From NCBI GenBank assembly GCA_011754535.1, contig JAAQVN010000001.1:2170001-2234000 (forward strand): DNA of 64,000 nt. The letters are read 5' to 3'. The DNA is from Enterobacter asburiae (lineage in GTDB: Bacteria; Pseudomonadota; Gammaproteobacteria; Enterobacterales; Enterobacteriaceae). This document shows positions 54,691-63,692 of this stretch, piece after piece (positions within the stretch are counted from its first letter, which is position 1; each line of letters begins with the position of its first letter). Below the pieces are notes generated by a model. The model was not told the origin of the DNA and did not search any database. It saw only the letters and a program-made list of their open reading frames with translations. The translations under genes were made by a program, and so were the position numbers.

Positions 54691-56724
54691 ATGACGGCCA
54701 CGAATCCCTTTTTTGACATCAGCCTGTTGCCCTATCAGGCTCCCCATTTTGATACCATCAAAGACGAGCACTATCGTCCGGCCTTCGATGAAGCGCTTCG
54801 TCAGAAGCGGGCGGACATAGACGCGATAGTCTGTCAAACCGCTGCGCCAGACTTCACTAACACCGTGCTGGCGCTTGAGAAAAGCGGCCTCATGCTCGCG
54901 CGCGTCAGCAGCGTTTTCTTCGCCATGACCTCCGCGCACACCAATGCGTATCTGCAGGAACTGGAAGAGCAGTTCTCCACCGAACTTGCCGCGCTGGCGA
55001 ACGACATCTGGCTGAACGACATCCTTTTTGCCCGCGTCGGGAGTGTCTGGCAGGACCGCGCCGCGCTGGACGCCGAATCCCGTCGGCTGGTCGAAGAGAC
55101 GTATCAGCGCTTTATTCTGGCCGGCGCGCGCCTGAATGAAGCGGAAAAAGCCGAGCTGAAGGCGCTGAATACCGAGGCCGCATCCCTGACCAGCCAGTTT
55201 AACCAGCGCCTGCTGGCCGCCAACAACGCGGGCGGGCTGGTGGCGGATTACGCGCACCAGCTTGAAGGCCTCAGCGCAGAAGAGATTGCTGCCGCGGCGC
55301 AGGCCGCCGCGGAAAAAGGGCTTAACGACCGCTGGCTGATCCCGCTCCTGAATACGACACAGCAGCCTGCGCTAGCCGCGCTGCGCAATCGCCAGACGCG
55401 TGAAAACCTGTTCAACGCCGGCTGGACGCGCACCCAGAAAGGGGATGAAAACGACACCCGCGCATTGATCCTGCGTCTTACGGCGCTGCGCGCGCGCCAG
55501 GCCCGTCTGCTCGGCTTTGAAGATTACGCCAGCTGGAGCATCGCCGACCAGATGGCGAAAACTCCAGACGCCGCGCTGGCCTTTATGCGCGGGATTGTGC
55601 CCGCGGCGCGTGCCCGTGCAGAGCGCGAGCAGGCCGATATTCAGAAGGTCATTGATGACGAGCAGGGCGGTTTCACCGCGCAGGCCTGGGACTGGGCCTT
55701 TTATGCCGAGCGCGTGCGCCAGGCGAAATACGCCCTCGATGAATCGCAGATTCGACCCTATTTTGCGCTCAATACCGTATTGCAGGATGGCGTATTCTGG
55801 GCGGCCAGCCAGCTGTTTGGCATCCGCTTTGTGGAACGTTTCGATATTCCGGTTTATCACCCGGACGTCCGGGTCTGGGAAATTTTCGACCACACCGGTG
55901 AGGGCATGGCGCTGTTTTACGGCGACTTCTTTGCCCGCGATTCCAAGCAGGGCGGTGCCTGGATGGGGAATTTTATCGAGCAATCCTTCGAGTTTGCTGC
56001 CCGTCCGGTGATCTACAACGTCTGCAACTACCAAAAGCCGGGTAACGGCGGCGTCGCGCTTCTCTCCTGGGATGACGTGATAACCCTGTTCCACGAGTTT
56101 GGCCATACTCTGCACGGTCTGTTTGCCAGCCAGCGCTTCGCTACGCTGTCCGGTACCAATACGCCGCGTGATTTCGTTGAATTCCCGTCGCAAATCAATG
56201 AGCACTGGGCCAGCCATCCTCAGGTGTTTAGCCACTATGCCCGTCACTACGAAACCGGTGAACCCATGCCGGACGCGCTGCGGGAAAGCATGCTCAACGC
56301 GACCCATTTCAACAAGGGTTATGACATGACGGAGCTGCTGAGCGCGGCGCTGCTGGACATGAATTGGCACGGCATCAGCGAGGTCGTGTCGAGCGTTGAA
56401 GAATTTGAAGCTGCGGCGTTGAAAAAAGAGGGGCTGGATCTGCCCGCCGTACCGCCGCGTTATCGCAGCAGCTACTTTGCCCATATTTTTGGCGGCGGCT
56501 ACGCTGCGGGGTATTACGCCTACCTGTGGACGCAAATGCTGGCGGACGATGGCTATCAGTGGTTCGTTGAGCAGGGGGGCTTAACCCGCGAGAACGGGCA
56601 AACGTTCCGTGAGGCGATTTTGTCTCGTGGCAACAGCGCTGATTTAGCCGAACTGTATCGAAACTGGCGCGGGCACGATCCGAAGATTGAACCGATGCTG
56701 GAGAATCGCGGATTGAGCGAATAG
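54691..56724 (+). CDS. dcp: Peptidyl-dipeptidase Dcp
   Basis: 677 residues (E. coli 681). M3 zinc metallopeptidase that removes C-terminal dipeptides. The zinc site HEFGH is in TLFHEFGHTLHGLF (about 467), with the third ligand Glu about 25 residues on (DFVEFPSQINEHW). No signal peptide is seen, so cytoplasmic. GAGG precedes the ATG. Followed by a terminator. Confidence 0.96.
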   Translation: MTATNPFFDISLLPYQAPHFDTIKDEHYRPAFDEALRQKRADIDAIVCQTAAPDFTNTVLALEKSGLMLARVSSVFFAMTSAHTNAYLQELEEQFSTELAALANDIWLNDILFARVGSVWQDRAALDAESRRLVEETYQRFILAGARLNEAEKAELKALNTEAASLTSQFNQRLLAANNAGGLVADYAHQLEGLSAEEIAAAAQAAAEKGLNDRWLIPLLNTTQQPALAALRNRQTRENLFNAGWTRTQKGDENDTRALILRLTALRARQARLLGFEDYASWSIADQMAKTPDAALAFMRGIVPAARARAEREQADIQKVIDDEQGGFTAQAWDWAFYAERVRQAKYALDESQIRPYFALNTVLQDGVFWAASQLFGIRFVERFDIPVYHPDVRVWEIFDHTGEGMALFYGDFFARDSKQGGAWMGNFIEQSFEFAARPVIYNVCNYQKPGNGGVALLSWDDVITLFHEFGHTLHGLFASQRFATLSGTNTPRDFVEFPSQINEHWASHPQVFSHYARHYETGEPMPDALRESMLNATHFNKGYDMTELLSAALLDMNWHGISEVVSSVEEFEAAALKKEGLDLPAVPPRYRSSYFAHIFGGGYAAGYYAYLWTQMLADDGYQWFVEQGGLTRENGQTFREAILSRGNSADLAELYRNWRGHDPKIEPMLENRGLSE

Positions 56725-56747
56725 CGTCATGTTTGGGTGAAAACAGA

Positions 56748-56771
56748 ACCGGGCCCGAAGCCCGGTTTTTT
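56748..56771 (+). terminator. dcp terminator
   Basis: Stem ACCGGGC / GCCCGGT, five-base loop, then TTTTTT, 23 bp past the dcp stop. Confidence 0.9.
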
Positions 56772-56993
56772 ATCTCCTTTCTCTTCTTCTGCTATTTCAA
56801 TAAATATCAGTGACATTTTCCAGAATATACGCGGTGCAATTATCTTTATCACGAATAGCGCCTTTTATTAAAATTTTCCGGGTTATAAAAATAAACGCTG
56901 ATTTAAGGTGTGTTTTTCACTGTAAATTTTTCCCTTTTTATGCCGATAAATGAAGATGAGAAAAAATTGACGTTATAGCAGTTAAGAAGGCGA

Positions 56994-59579
56994 ATGATGA
57001 CCCTACCTCTGACCACCTCTGGCTTTACGGATGTCGAGCAATCTAAAAGGCTGATAAATAAAACCTTTACCTATGTTGTAACGTTGCTGGTCGGTATTTT
57101 TGCGGCGGCAATAGTATCTTTGCTGGTAATAAAAAATAATGTTAATGAAATCAGCGACAAGCATGACGAATTTTTATTAAGAAAAGCGTTAGAGGCCCGC
57201 CAGGAGAGCATCCGCAGTCATCTGAAAGACTATGCAGAGTGGGGCGATGCCTACAAACACCTCCATCAGAAAATGGATACGCACTGGGCATGGGACAAGC
57301 AGAATCTGGGCAAGTCGCTGTATGACAACTTTGGCTATGAGGGCGCGTTTGTCCTCTCCCCGGAAGGCACCACGCGCTACAGCGTGATTGACGGGAAACT
57401 GAAACAGGAAGAACTGGAGCGCTGGTTAGGTACATCGACAAAAGACCGTTTACTCAGCGAACTGAGCAAAAATAAGGGATTGCCGGTTTCTGTACTAACG
57501 CTAATTGATTCCATGCCTGCCATTGTATCTGCTGAATGGATAACAACGGGCGATGATACCAGTGTACACCCCCTACCGGGCCGGCCTTCGGCAATGGTGT
57601 TTGTAGATAAATTAACGGCTAAGAAACTTCTCACGATGGGGCATGATGCCGCCATTAAAAATGTTCGCATCTTACCCAACGCGTTGGTTTCTAAAATAAA
57701 CGATCGGACGGAATTAACATTAAGCACCCAGAAGGGTGATGTGCGGATTATCTGGGACAGCGAAAATCCCGGCCAGGCGTTGATCGTCTATTTTCTGCCG
57801 TTACTTATTCTTTCCGTACTGCTTACAATAACGATGACGGTAATTCTCATGCGTCATATTATGCACAAGGCGAAAATTCATGACGAAAATGCCTTTCTCC
57901 TTGAGCAGGCACGGTTGAATCTTATCACCAGTGAAAAACGATTCAGGGATGTCAGCGAAACAACCAGCGACTGGTTCTGGGAAACAGATTTATCGTTAAC
58001 TATAACGTGGCTATCAGGCCGATTTTCCACTGTTACGGGATATGAAAACAGCAAATGGATAGGTCGCAGGCTGGATGAACTCTTTCCTTCAACAGGAGAC
58101 CTGCTTCGTGATTGTGTCAGCCATCGGGAATTAACAGGACGCTTTGAATTCAGGAACTGTCCTTATATCAATAATCAGCACTCCACCTCTTATTGCACGC
58201 TTTTGGCAAAATTTTCTGCTCAGGCTGATGGAACGGTAGTTTTACGCGGGGCGGCAACGGATGTCTCTCTGGAAGTAGAGGCAATAAAACGCGTGGAGTT
58301 TCTCTCCCGCCATGATGAATTAACGGGGCTCCCGAACCGGTACCACATCAAGGAGTTTCTGGCGGGCCAGTTAGCTCAAGAAGGCGTCAACGCGAGCCCC
58401 TTTGCAATGATTTGCCTCGATTTAGACAAGTTTAAGCCCGTCAACGATATATTTGGGCATTCCACGGGCGACGCCCTGCTTGGTGAAGTCGCGTCACGAC
58501 TTAAGGGCTGTATTCGTGACGGTGATTTTGTTGCACGGCAGGGAGGAGATGAATTTATGCTGCTCCTCGGCAACACCAGCCAAATAGATCGTATTGAAGA
58601 GGTGTGTCAACGCATCGTGCAGGAACTTAACCGTCCTTTCTCCATTGAAGGTAATGAGGTGACAATAGGCGTCAGCATGGGAATTGCATTGGCTCCGCGC
58701 GATAGCAGCAGCGCAAACGAGCTTCTACGCTATGCGGATATTGCGCTTTATCAGGCTAAACAATCCGGCAGAAACAGATGGGTCTATTATCGTCCGGATA
58801 TGTCAGAAAAGTTGACCGAGCGCAGCAAGCTGGAATTAGAACTGAAGACGGCAATTCGTGAAGACCAGCTCTGCCTGCTCTACCAGCCGCGTTATAACCT
58901 CAGATATTCCCGAATAGATGCCGTGGAAGCGCTTGTGCGCTGGCAGCACCCGGTTAGAGGAACCATAATGCCCGATCGGTTCATTCCGCTGGCTGAAGAA
59001 ACAGGATTAATTATTAGCCTCAGCAACTGGGTTATTCGTAAAGCGTGTGTAGAAACAAAAGGTAAATTACCAGGACTATCGGTATCCGTAAACATCTCTG
59101 CTATTGAATTCCAGGCAAGCGATCTCGCTGAACGGATAAAAGAGATCCTCCATGAAACAGGGCTTGAGCCCAACCGTCTGGAAATTGAAGTGACTGAAAA
59201 CGTCACGCTTTCCGATCCTGAACAAACGCTGCTGACCATGAAGGCCCTTAAAAAAATGGGCGTGCGCATTCTGATTGATGATTTCGGTACGGGCTATGCG
59301 TCTCTGAGCTATCTTCGGAAGTTTCAGTTTGATGGCCTCAAGCTCGACAAAAGCTTTATTTTTGCTTTAGGCGATTCACCGCAGAACCAGTCGGTCGTCG
59401 AGAAAATTATCGATCTGGGTAAAGCCTATTCGATGGAGATAACCGCAGAAGGGGTGGAAACCATCGAACAGCTGTCGTTCCTTAAAAAAAATAAGTGCGA
59501 TGAGGTTCAGGGCTACCTGCTTGGAAAACCGGCTGCCATTGCCGATCTCAATTTAAACGCGAACGTACTGAGTGTTTAA
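56994..59579 (+). CDS. Cyclic-di-GMP enzyme with CHASE4-like, PAS, GGDEF and EAL domains
   Basis: 861 residues. Membrane segment about 25-47, periplasmic CHASE4-like sensor about 50-260 (EARQESIRSHLKDYAEWGDAYKHL), second membrane segment about 263-285, PAS about 320-430, GGDEF about 435-595, EAL about 610-855. The GGDEF core is intact (RQGGDEFML) and so is the inhibitory site five residues before it (RDGD, an RxxD). The EAL motif (VEALVRWQHP) and DDFGTGYASLSYL, EGVE and QGYLLGKP are also intact. So both making and breaking c-di-GMP is possible; which one dominates cannot be told. ATG start after AAGAAGG. The preceding 222 bp are A+T-rich with no gene. Confidence 0.92.
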   Translation: MMTLPLTTSGFTDVEQSKRLINKTFTYVVTLLVGIFAAAIVSLLVIKNNVNEISDKHDEFLLRKALEARQESIRSHLKDYAEWGDAYKHLHQKMDTHWAWDKQNLGKSLYDNFGYEGAFVLSPEGTTRYSVIDGKLKQEELERWLGTSTKDRLLSELSKNKGLPVSVLTLIDSMPAIVSAEWITTGDDTSVHPLPGRPSAMVFVDKLTAKKLLTMGHDAAIKNVRILPNALVSKINDRTELTLSTQKGDVRIIWDSENPGQALIVYFLPLLILSVLLTITMTVILMRHIMHKAKIHDENAFLLEQARLNLITSEKRFRDVSETTSDWFWETDLSLTITWLSGRFSTVTGYENSKWIGRRLDELFPSTGDLLRDCVSHRELTGRFEFRNCPYINNQHSTSYCTLLAKFSAQADGTVVLRGAATDVSLEVEAIKRVEFLSRHDELTGLPNRYHIKEFLAGQLAQEGVNASPFAMICLDLDKFKPVNDIFGHSTGDALLGEVASRLKGCIRDGDFVARQGGDEFMLLLGNTSQIDRIEEVCQRIVQELNRPFSIEGNEVTIGVSMGIALAPRDSSSANELLRYADIALYQAKQSGRNRWVYYRPDMSEKLTERSKLELELKTAIREDQLCLLYQPRYNLRYSRIDAVEALVRWQHPVRGTIMPDRFIPLAEETGLIISLSNWVIRKACVETKGKLPGLSVSVNISAIEFQASDLAERIKEILHETGLEPNRLEIEVTENVTLSDPEQTLLTMKALKKMGVRILIDDFGTGYASLSYLRKFQFDGLKLDKSFIFALGDSPQNQSVVEKIIDLGKAYSMEITAEGVETIEQLSFLKKNKCDEVQGYLLGKPAAIADLNLNANVLSV

Positions 59580-59616
59580 ACGCGTTTTTTCAGCCCTGAC
59601 TCAGGGAAGCATCAAC

Positions 59617-59647
59617 GAAAAAAACCGGGCTTCTCGCCCGGTTTTCT
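59617..59647. terminator. Bidirectional terminator, EAL gene / uspF
   Basis: Stem AAAACCGGGC / GCCCGGTTTT with a TTCTC loop, A/T tracts on both sides, between convergent genes. Confidence 0.9.
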
Positions 59648-60080
59648 ATCTTACGACCAGTACCGGACATTTCGCATGCCGCACCACTGCTGCAGCATTT
59701 GAGCCTAACAGATACGTTGATATGTCAGGCTTGTGGGATGCGATGATAATCAGGTCAGCGCCGATCGTGTCAGCGAGCTTAAGAATCTGATCTTTAGGGG
59801 ATCCCGTCACTGCGTGAGTCTGTATCTTGTCTGGAGGAATTTTGAACTGCTTAACAATTTCATCCAGTTTTGCTAAGGCCGCATGCTGGAACTCTTTTAT
59901 CTTCGGCATTTCCACTGAGTATGCCAACCCTAAAGATGAATAGTAGGGTAGCGAGGGAATAACAGTTAGAAAATGGACTTTAGCCGTATTGAGTGCTGTA
60001 TGTGCCTGAACGAACGGGATAACCATGTGGGTCAGGCTATCCTCGGAAATGTCAATCGGAACCAAAATAGAGTTGTACAT
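59646..60080 (-). CDS. uspF: Universal stress protein UspF
   Basis: 144 residues. Usp fold, N-terminal [13 protein letters not shown], central [21 protein letters not shown] as in E. coli UspF, and the nucleotide loop [26 protein letters not shown]. coli UspF is a nucleotide-binding dimer linked to adhesion and motility. Second Usp gene in the window. Confidence 0.94.
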   Translation of the reverse strand: MYNSILVPIDISEDSLTHMVIPFVQAHTALNTAKVHFLTVIPSLPYYSSLGLAYSVEMPKIKEFQHAALAKLDEIVKQFKIPPDKIQTHAVTGSPKDQILKLADTIGADLIIIASHKPDISTYLLGSNAAAVVRHAKCPVLVVR

Positions 60081-60351
60081 TTGTCCCTCCTGAGTGTTTT
60101 TTACACAGTTCAGGTTAGACCGTTAATTTCAGGAAAACAGAGAGCAACGTGTCATAACGGGTACAAATTTCTGTTCTGTAGTATTTGTGCAGTCAAACTT
60201 GCCTGGCATTTCGTCGTGACTAAGTACATTCTCGCTTTATGGGCGAGTTGGCGCTCAGCCTTGATCGGCACATGTCCTTTTTTATGGGCAGCGAGCAGAG
60301 TAGCGTAAAATTATGCTAAAACAGAACCGGGCGTAATGCCCGGTTTAGTAT
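60081..60351. other. Gap between uspF and mgtC with mgtC terminator
   Basis: 271 bp. At 60325-60345 a stem AACCGGGC / GCCCGGTT (loop GTAAT) followed on the minus strand by TCTGTTTT is the probable mgtC terminator. Nothing else recognisable was found; the rest must carry the uspF promoter. Confidence 0.65.
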
Positions 60352-61023
60352 TTATACTGCGTGACAGCTGACGGACGCGATAATTTTATTTCCGCCCATA
60401 CTCCCCATAATCAGATCGAGTAATTTTCGGTATTCCTCACGGGTCATCACCTCAGCCCGAATTTCGGTTTTTCCCTCGGCGTGCGCCGTAGCGGAATAAA
60501 TCGCTTTCAGACTTAACGTCAACTCTTTGGCCATATTTACGATGCTATTCCGCACTGCATCTTCATGCTCATCATTGCAGGTGATTGTCAGGACATAGCA
60601 TTTTTCGTCTTCGTGGAGCGCGGGCAGCTGATTGATTCGCTGCGCGGCTTCACGAAGCAATATGTTGGCGCTGAGAATAATTAAGCTTGCCGTGGCGGCA
60701 TTCCAGAATTGGCCTAAGCCGCACAGTACGCCAATTCCGGCCGAGCACCACAGCGTTGCGGCGGTATTCAAACCGCGAATGTTCATGCCTTCGCGCATAA
60801 TGACGCCTGCGCCAAGAAAGCCTATTCCGGAGACGATCTGCGCTGCGATGCGCCCAGGGCTATCAGAAGACGTAGATATGGAACTTAAAATAAACACGGC
60901 CGCACCCGTGGCAACCAGTGCATTGGTACGAAGTCCGGCCATGCGCTGGCGCCACTGTCTTTCCGCGCCAATAATTGCGCCCAGCAGCATTGCTGCGAGC
61001 AGATGAGAGATATAAGGGAACAT
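60352..61023 (-). CDS. mgtC: MgtC virulence/magnesium-starvation protein
   Basis: 223 residues. The N-terminal membrane domain (MFPYISHLLAAMLLGAIIGAERQWRQRMAGLRTNALVATGAAVFILSS region, five segments to about 135) is nearly that of Salmonella MgtC, followed by a soluble ACT-like C-terminal domain (about 140-223) that is more diverged. MgtC inhibits the F1Fo ATP synthase and helps growth in low Mg2+ and inside macrophages. Unlike in Salmonella, no mgtB follows: the next gene is uspF. A proline-rich short ORF lies upstream. Confidence 0.9.
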   Translation of the reverse strand: MFPYISHLLAAMLLGAIIGAERQWRQRMAGLRTNALVATGAAVFILSSISTSSDSPGRIAAQIVSGIGFLGAGVIMREGMNIRGLNTAATLWCSAGIGVLCGLGQFWNAATASLIILSANILLREAAQRINQLPALHEDEKCYVLTITCNDEHEDAVRNSIVNMAKELTLSLKAIYSATAHAEGKTEIRAEVMTREEYRKLLDLIMGSMGGNKIIASVSCHAV

Positions 61024-61362
61024 CAGCCTGTCGCCTGTTAACGTATTAAATAATAAGCGTCAGCGCTTCACAAAGCGCGCGATAACGCCGTTTAAACGCA
61101 AAGCATTTCAGGCGAAGGCGGCGGGAAAAGGGAATGTTTAAACATGACCATCGCGATTACCCACAATTTTAGTCTTTGTAAATGTATCGGGAGGCAATCG
61201 TCTGGAAGAGATTGCTGCCCACCGTTAAGGTAAGCAGCGAGAAAATCGCGTTAGCTTACCTTCGTATCGTATATAAAATGGCTGTCCAACGAAGAGCTCC
61301 TGTATGAATTTATCGTCAGTATAATCAGACGTATTAATGAGTAAAGCGAAAAAGAAGGGTCC
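61024..61362 (-). promoter_or_regulatory. mgtC leader region with stem-loop
   Basis: A strong stem-loop AAGGTAAGC (61227-61235) / GCTTACCTT (61254-61262), with an inner GCGA / TCGC pair, lies upstream of a 19-codon proline ORF, which is upstream of mgtC. A GCGCTTTGTGAAGCGC hairpin (61063-61078) is close to the mgtC start. GTTTA-type PhoP half-sites occur but not as a clean direct repeat. Confidence 0.5.
61092..61151 (-). CDS. Candidate proline-rich leader peptide of mgtC (MgtP-like)
   Basis: 19 codons: MVMFKHSLFPPPSPEMLCV, then TAA, 68 bp before mgtC. It has four prolines, three in a row. In Salmonella the mgtC leader contains mgtP, a proline-codon-rich ORF whose slow translation under low proline raises mgtC transcription. 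A weak GGGT lies 8 bp before the ATG. The match is by position and composition, not by sequence alignment. Confidence 0.45.
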   Translation of the reverse strand: MVMFKHSLFPPPSPEMLCV

Positions 61363-61476
61363 GTGAGGATTTGTTTAAGATCGGGAAAATTGTTTTTTAG
61401 CGTTCATCTGGTTTTCAAAATACCCGGTATACTACGTTTTGTTCTTTTCAGGCGACAATATGCAAAGGCAGGAAGT

Positions 61477-62685
61477 ATGTCCCTTCGTTCGCTGCGGGCG
61501 TTATGCCTCACAAGTTTTTTCATTGCCGACGTCCGCGATGGCCTCGGCCCTTTTCTCGGTATTTTCCTCACTGAGCGTCACTGGACCCCCGATGATATCG
61601 GCTTTCTGATGACGGCAGGTGGGCTGGCGGGATTACTGGCCACGTTGCCGGCGGGGGTTATCACCGACACCTCCCGGAACAAACGTGCCTTGCTGGCGCT
61701 GCTCTGCATGTTGATCACCCTGAGCACGCTGCTGCTCTGGTTTAGCCAGCAGACCAGCGTTGTCGCCGTCTCACAAATGGTCACCGGCATCTGTGCGGCG
61801 TTTGTCGGGCCGCTCGTCGCCGGGATTACGCTGGGGCTGACCGGCCAAAGCGGGTTCAGCGCACAGATGGGCAAGAATGAGGCGTTCAATCACGGCGGCA
61901 ACTTTGTTACCGCGCTGATTGCAGGCGGCATTGCCTGGTACTGGGGCGTCGGCGGGATTTTCCTGCTGATGACCTGTACCACGCTGTTAACGCTCTGCGC
62001 GCTACTTGCCATCCGCAACGAGGACATTGATAACGACGCGGCGCGGGGGCTTTCATCCTCAGGAAGCGTGCCTGTCCCCGGCTTCGCGGTGCTGATTAAA
62101 AACCGGGCGCTGTTTGTGACCGGGCTGACGCTGCTGCTGTTCCACCTGGCGAACGCCGCGCTGCTGCCGATGCTGAGCATGAGGGTGGCCGCGGCACCCG
62201 CCTCGATCAACCCAGGCCTGTACGCGGCGGGCACCGTCATCATCTCGCAGGCGGTGATGATCCCCGTTGCCATCTGGGTCGCACACCGAATAGAACGCTA
62301 CGGCTATTGGCGCCTGATTATGCTGGCGCTGCTGGTTATGCCGGTGCGCGCGGCGCTGGCGGCATCCACGGACGCGCCGCTGATGATGATCCCGGTACAA
62401 ATTCTCGACGGGCTGGCCGCAGGGATCCTGGGGGTGGTGGTGCCGTCGTTTATCGTGGTGCTGTTGCGCGGGAGCGGGCACGTCAATGCCGGACAGAGCG
62501 TGGTGATGCTGATGCAGGGCGTTGGCGCATCCATGAGCCCGGCGTTAACCGGCACGATTGCCGGTCACTACTCCTTTGCGGCGGCATTCAGCGTCCTGAG
62601 CGCGATTGCGCTGGTGGCCGTCCTGCTTTGGTGGCGCTTTGCGCACCGGAGCTGGGAAACTGACAGCATGCCGGGTGGAGCATAG
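61477..62685 (+). CDS. MFS transporter
   Basis: 402 residues from MSLRSLRALCLTSFFIADVRDGLGPFLG; 12 membrane segments. AGGAAGT precedes this ATG, whereas the frame is open 38 codons further without a good site. The group is drug/metabolite efflux-like; substrate unknown. It ends 18 bp before the convergent ldhA stop, with a CCGGGTGG / CCACCCGG hairpin (62671-62695) over its stop codon. Confidence 0.88.
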   Translation: MSLRSLRALCLTSFFIADVRDGLGPFLGIFLTERHWTPDDIGFLMTAGGLAGLLATLPAGVITDTSRNKRALLALLCMLITLSTLLLWFSQQTSVVAVSQMVTGICAAFVGPLVAGITLGLTGQSGFSAQMGKNEAFNHGGNFVTALIAGGIAWYWGVGGIFLLMTCTTLLTLCALLAIRNEDIDNDAARGLSSSGSVPVPGFAVLIKNRALFVTGLTLLLFHLANAALLPMLSMRVAAAPASINPGLYAAGTVIISQAVMIPVAIWVAHRIERYGYWRLIMLALLVMPVRAALAASTDAPLMMIPVQILDGLAAGILGVVVPSFIVVLLRGSGHVNAGQSVVMLMQGVGASMSPALTGTIAGHYSFAAAFSVLSAIALVAVLLWWRFAHRSWETDSMPGGA

Positions 62686-62702
62686 CGCCACCCGGGGTCA
62701 CG

Positions 62703-63692
62703 TTAAACCAGTTCATTAGGGCAGGTTTCGCCCTTTTCCAGCTGCTGCAGGTTGCCCAGCGTGGTTTCTGAAATGCTGATCAGCGCTTCGGCAGTCAGAA
62801 ATGCCTGGTGGCCGGTAAACAGCACGTTATGACAGGCAGACAGGCGGCGGAACACGTCATCCTGGATCACATCGTTGGACTTATCTTCAAAGAACAGATC
62901 GCGCTCGTTCTCATAGACGTCCATCCCCAGCGCGCCAATTTTCTGGGTTTTCAGCGCTTCGATAGCGGCCTGAGAGTCAACCAGACCGCCGCGGCTGGTG
63001 TTGATGATCATCACGCCGTCTTTCATCTGGTCAAACGCCGCCTGGTTAAGCAGGTGGTAGTTTTCCGGCGTCAGCGGGCAGTGCAGGGAGATCACGTCTG
63101 ACTGCGAGAACAGGGTCGCCAGGTCAACGTACTCTACGCCCAGCTCCAGCGCCGCGGCGCTTGGGTACGGATCGAATGCCAGCAGACGCATGCCGAAGCC
63201 TTTCAGAATGCGTAGAGCGGCGACGCCGATTTTTCCGGTGCCGATCACGCCCGCGGTTTTGCCGTACATGGTAAAGCCGGTCAGCCCTTCCAGAGAAAAG
63301 TTGGCGTCACGGGTGCGCTGATAAGCGCGATGAATACGACGGTTGAGCGACATCATCATGCCAATAGCGTGTTCCGCGACGGCTTCCGGGGAGTATGCAG
63401 GAACGCGCACCACTCTCAGACCCAGCTCTTTCGCCGCGTCGAGGTCCACGTTATTAAAGCCCGCGCAGCGCAGGGCGATGTACTTCACCCCCTGTTTTTT
63501 CAACTCTTCCAGCACCGGACGACTGCCGTCGTCGTTAACAAAAATGCAGACGCCTTCACAGCCGTGCGCCGTTTTGGCGGTTTTTTCGGACAGTAGAAAG
63601 TCGAAAAATTCAAGCTCAAACCCGTAAGCCTCGTTAACATGTTGCAGATACTTTTTGTCGTACTGCTTTGTGCTATATACCGCGAGTTTCAT
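62703..63692 (-). CDS. ldhA: Fermentative D-lactate dehydrogenase LdhA
   Basis: 329 residues, the same as E. coli LdhA. D-2-hydroxyacid dehydrogenase: NAD-binding GVIGTGKIG (about 150-158), catalytic Arg in NTSRGGLVD (about 235), Glu in MDVYENERD (about 264) and His in FTGHQAFLT (about 296). It reduces pyruvate to D-lactate with NADH in anaerobic growth. Confidence 0.97.
   Translation of the reverse strand: MKLAVYSTKQYDKKYLQHVNEAYGFELEFFDFLLSEKTAKTAHGCEGVCIFVNDDGSRPVLEELKKQGVKYIALRCAGFNNVDLDAAKELGLRVVRVPAYSPEAVAEHAIGMMMSLNRRIHRAYQRTRDANFSLEGLTGFTMYGKTAGVIGTGKIGVAALRILKGFGMRLLAFDPYPSAAALELGVEYVDLATLFSQSDVISLHCPLTPENYHLLNQAAFDQMKDGVMIINTSRGGLVDSQAAIEALKTQKIGALGMDVYENERDLFFEDKSNDVIQDDVFRRLSACHNVLFTGHQAFLTAEALISISETTLGNLQQLEKGETCPNELV

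Noticed and set aside
55372..56535. 387-codon open frame on the minus strand
   Set aside because: Antisense shadow of dcp.
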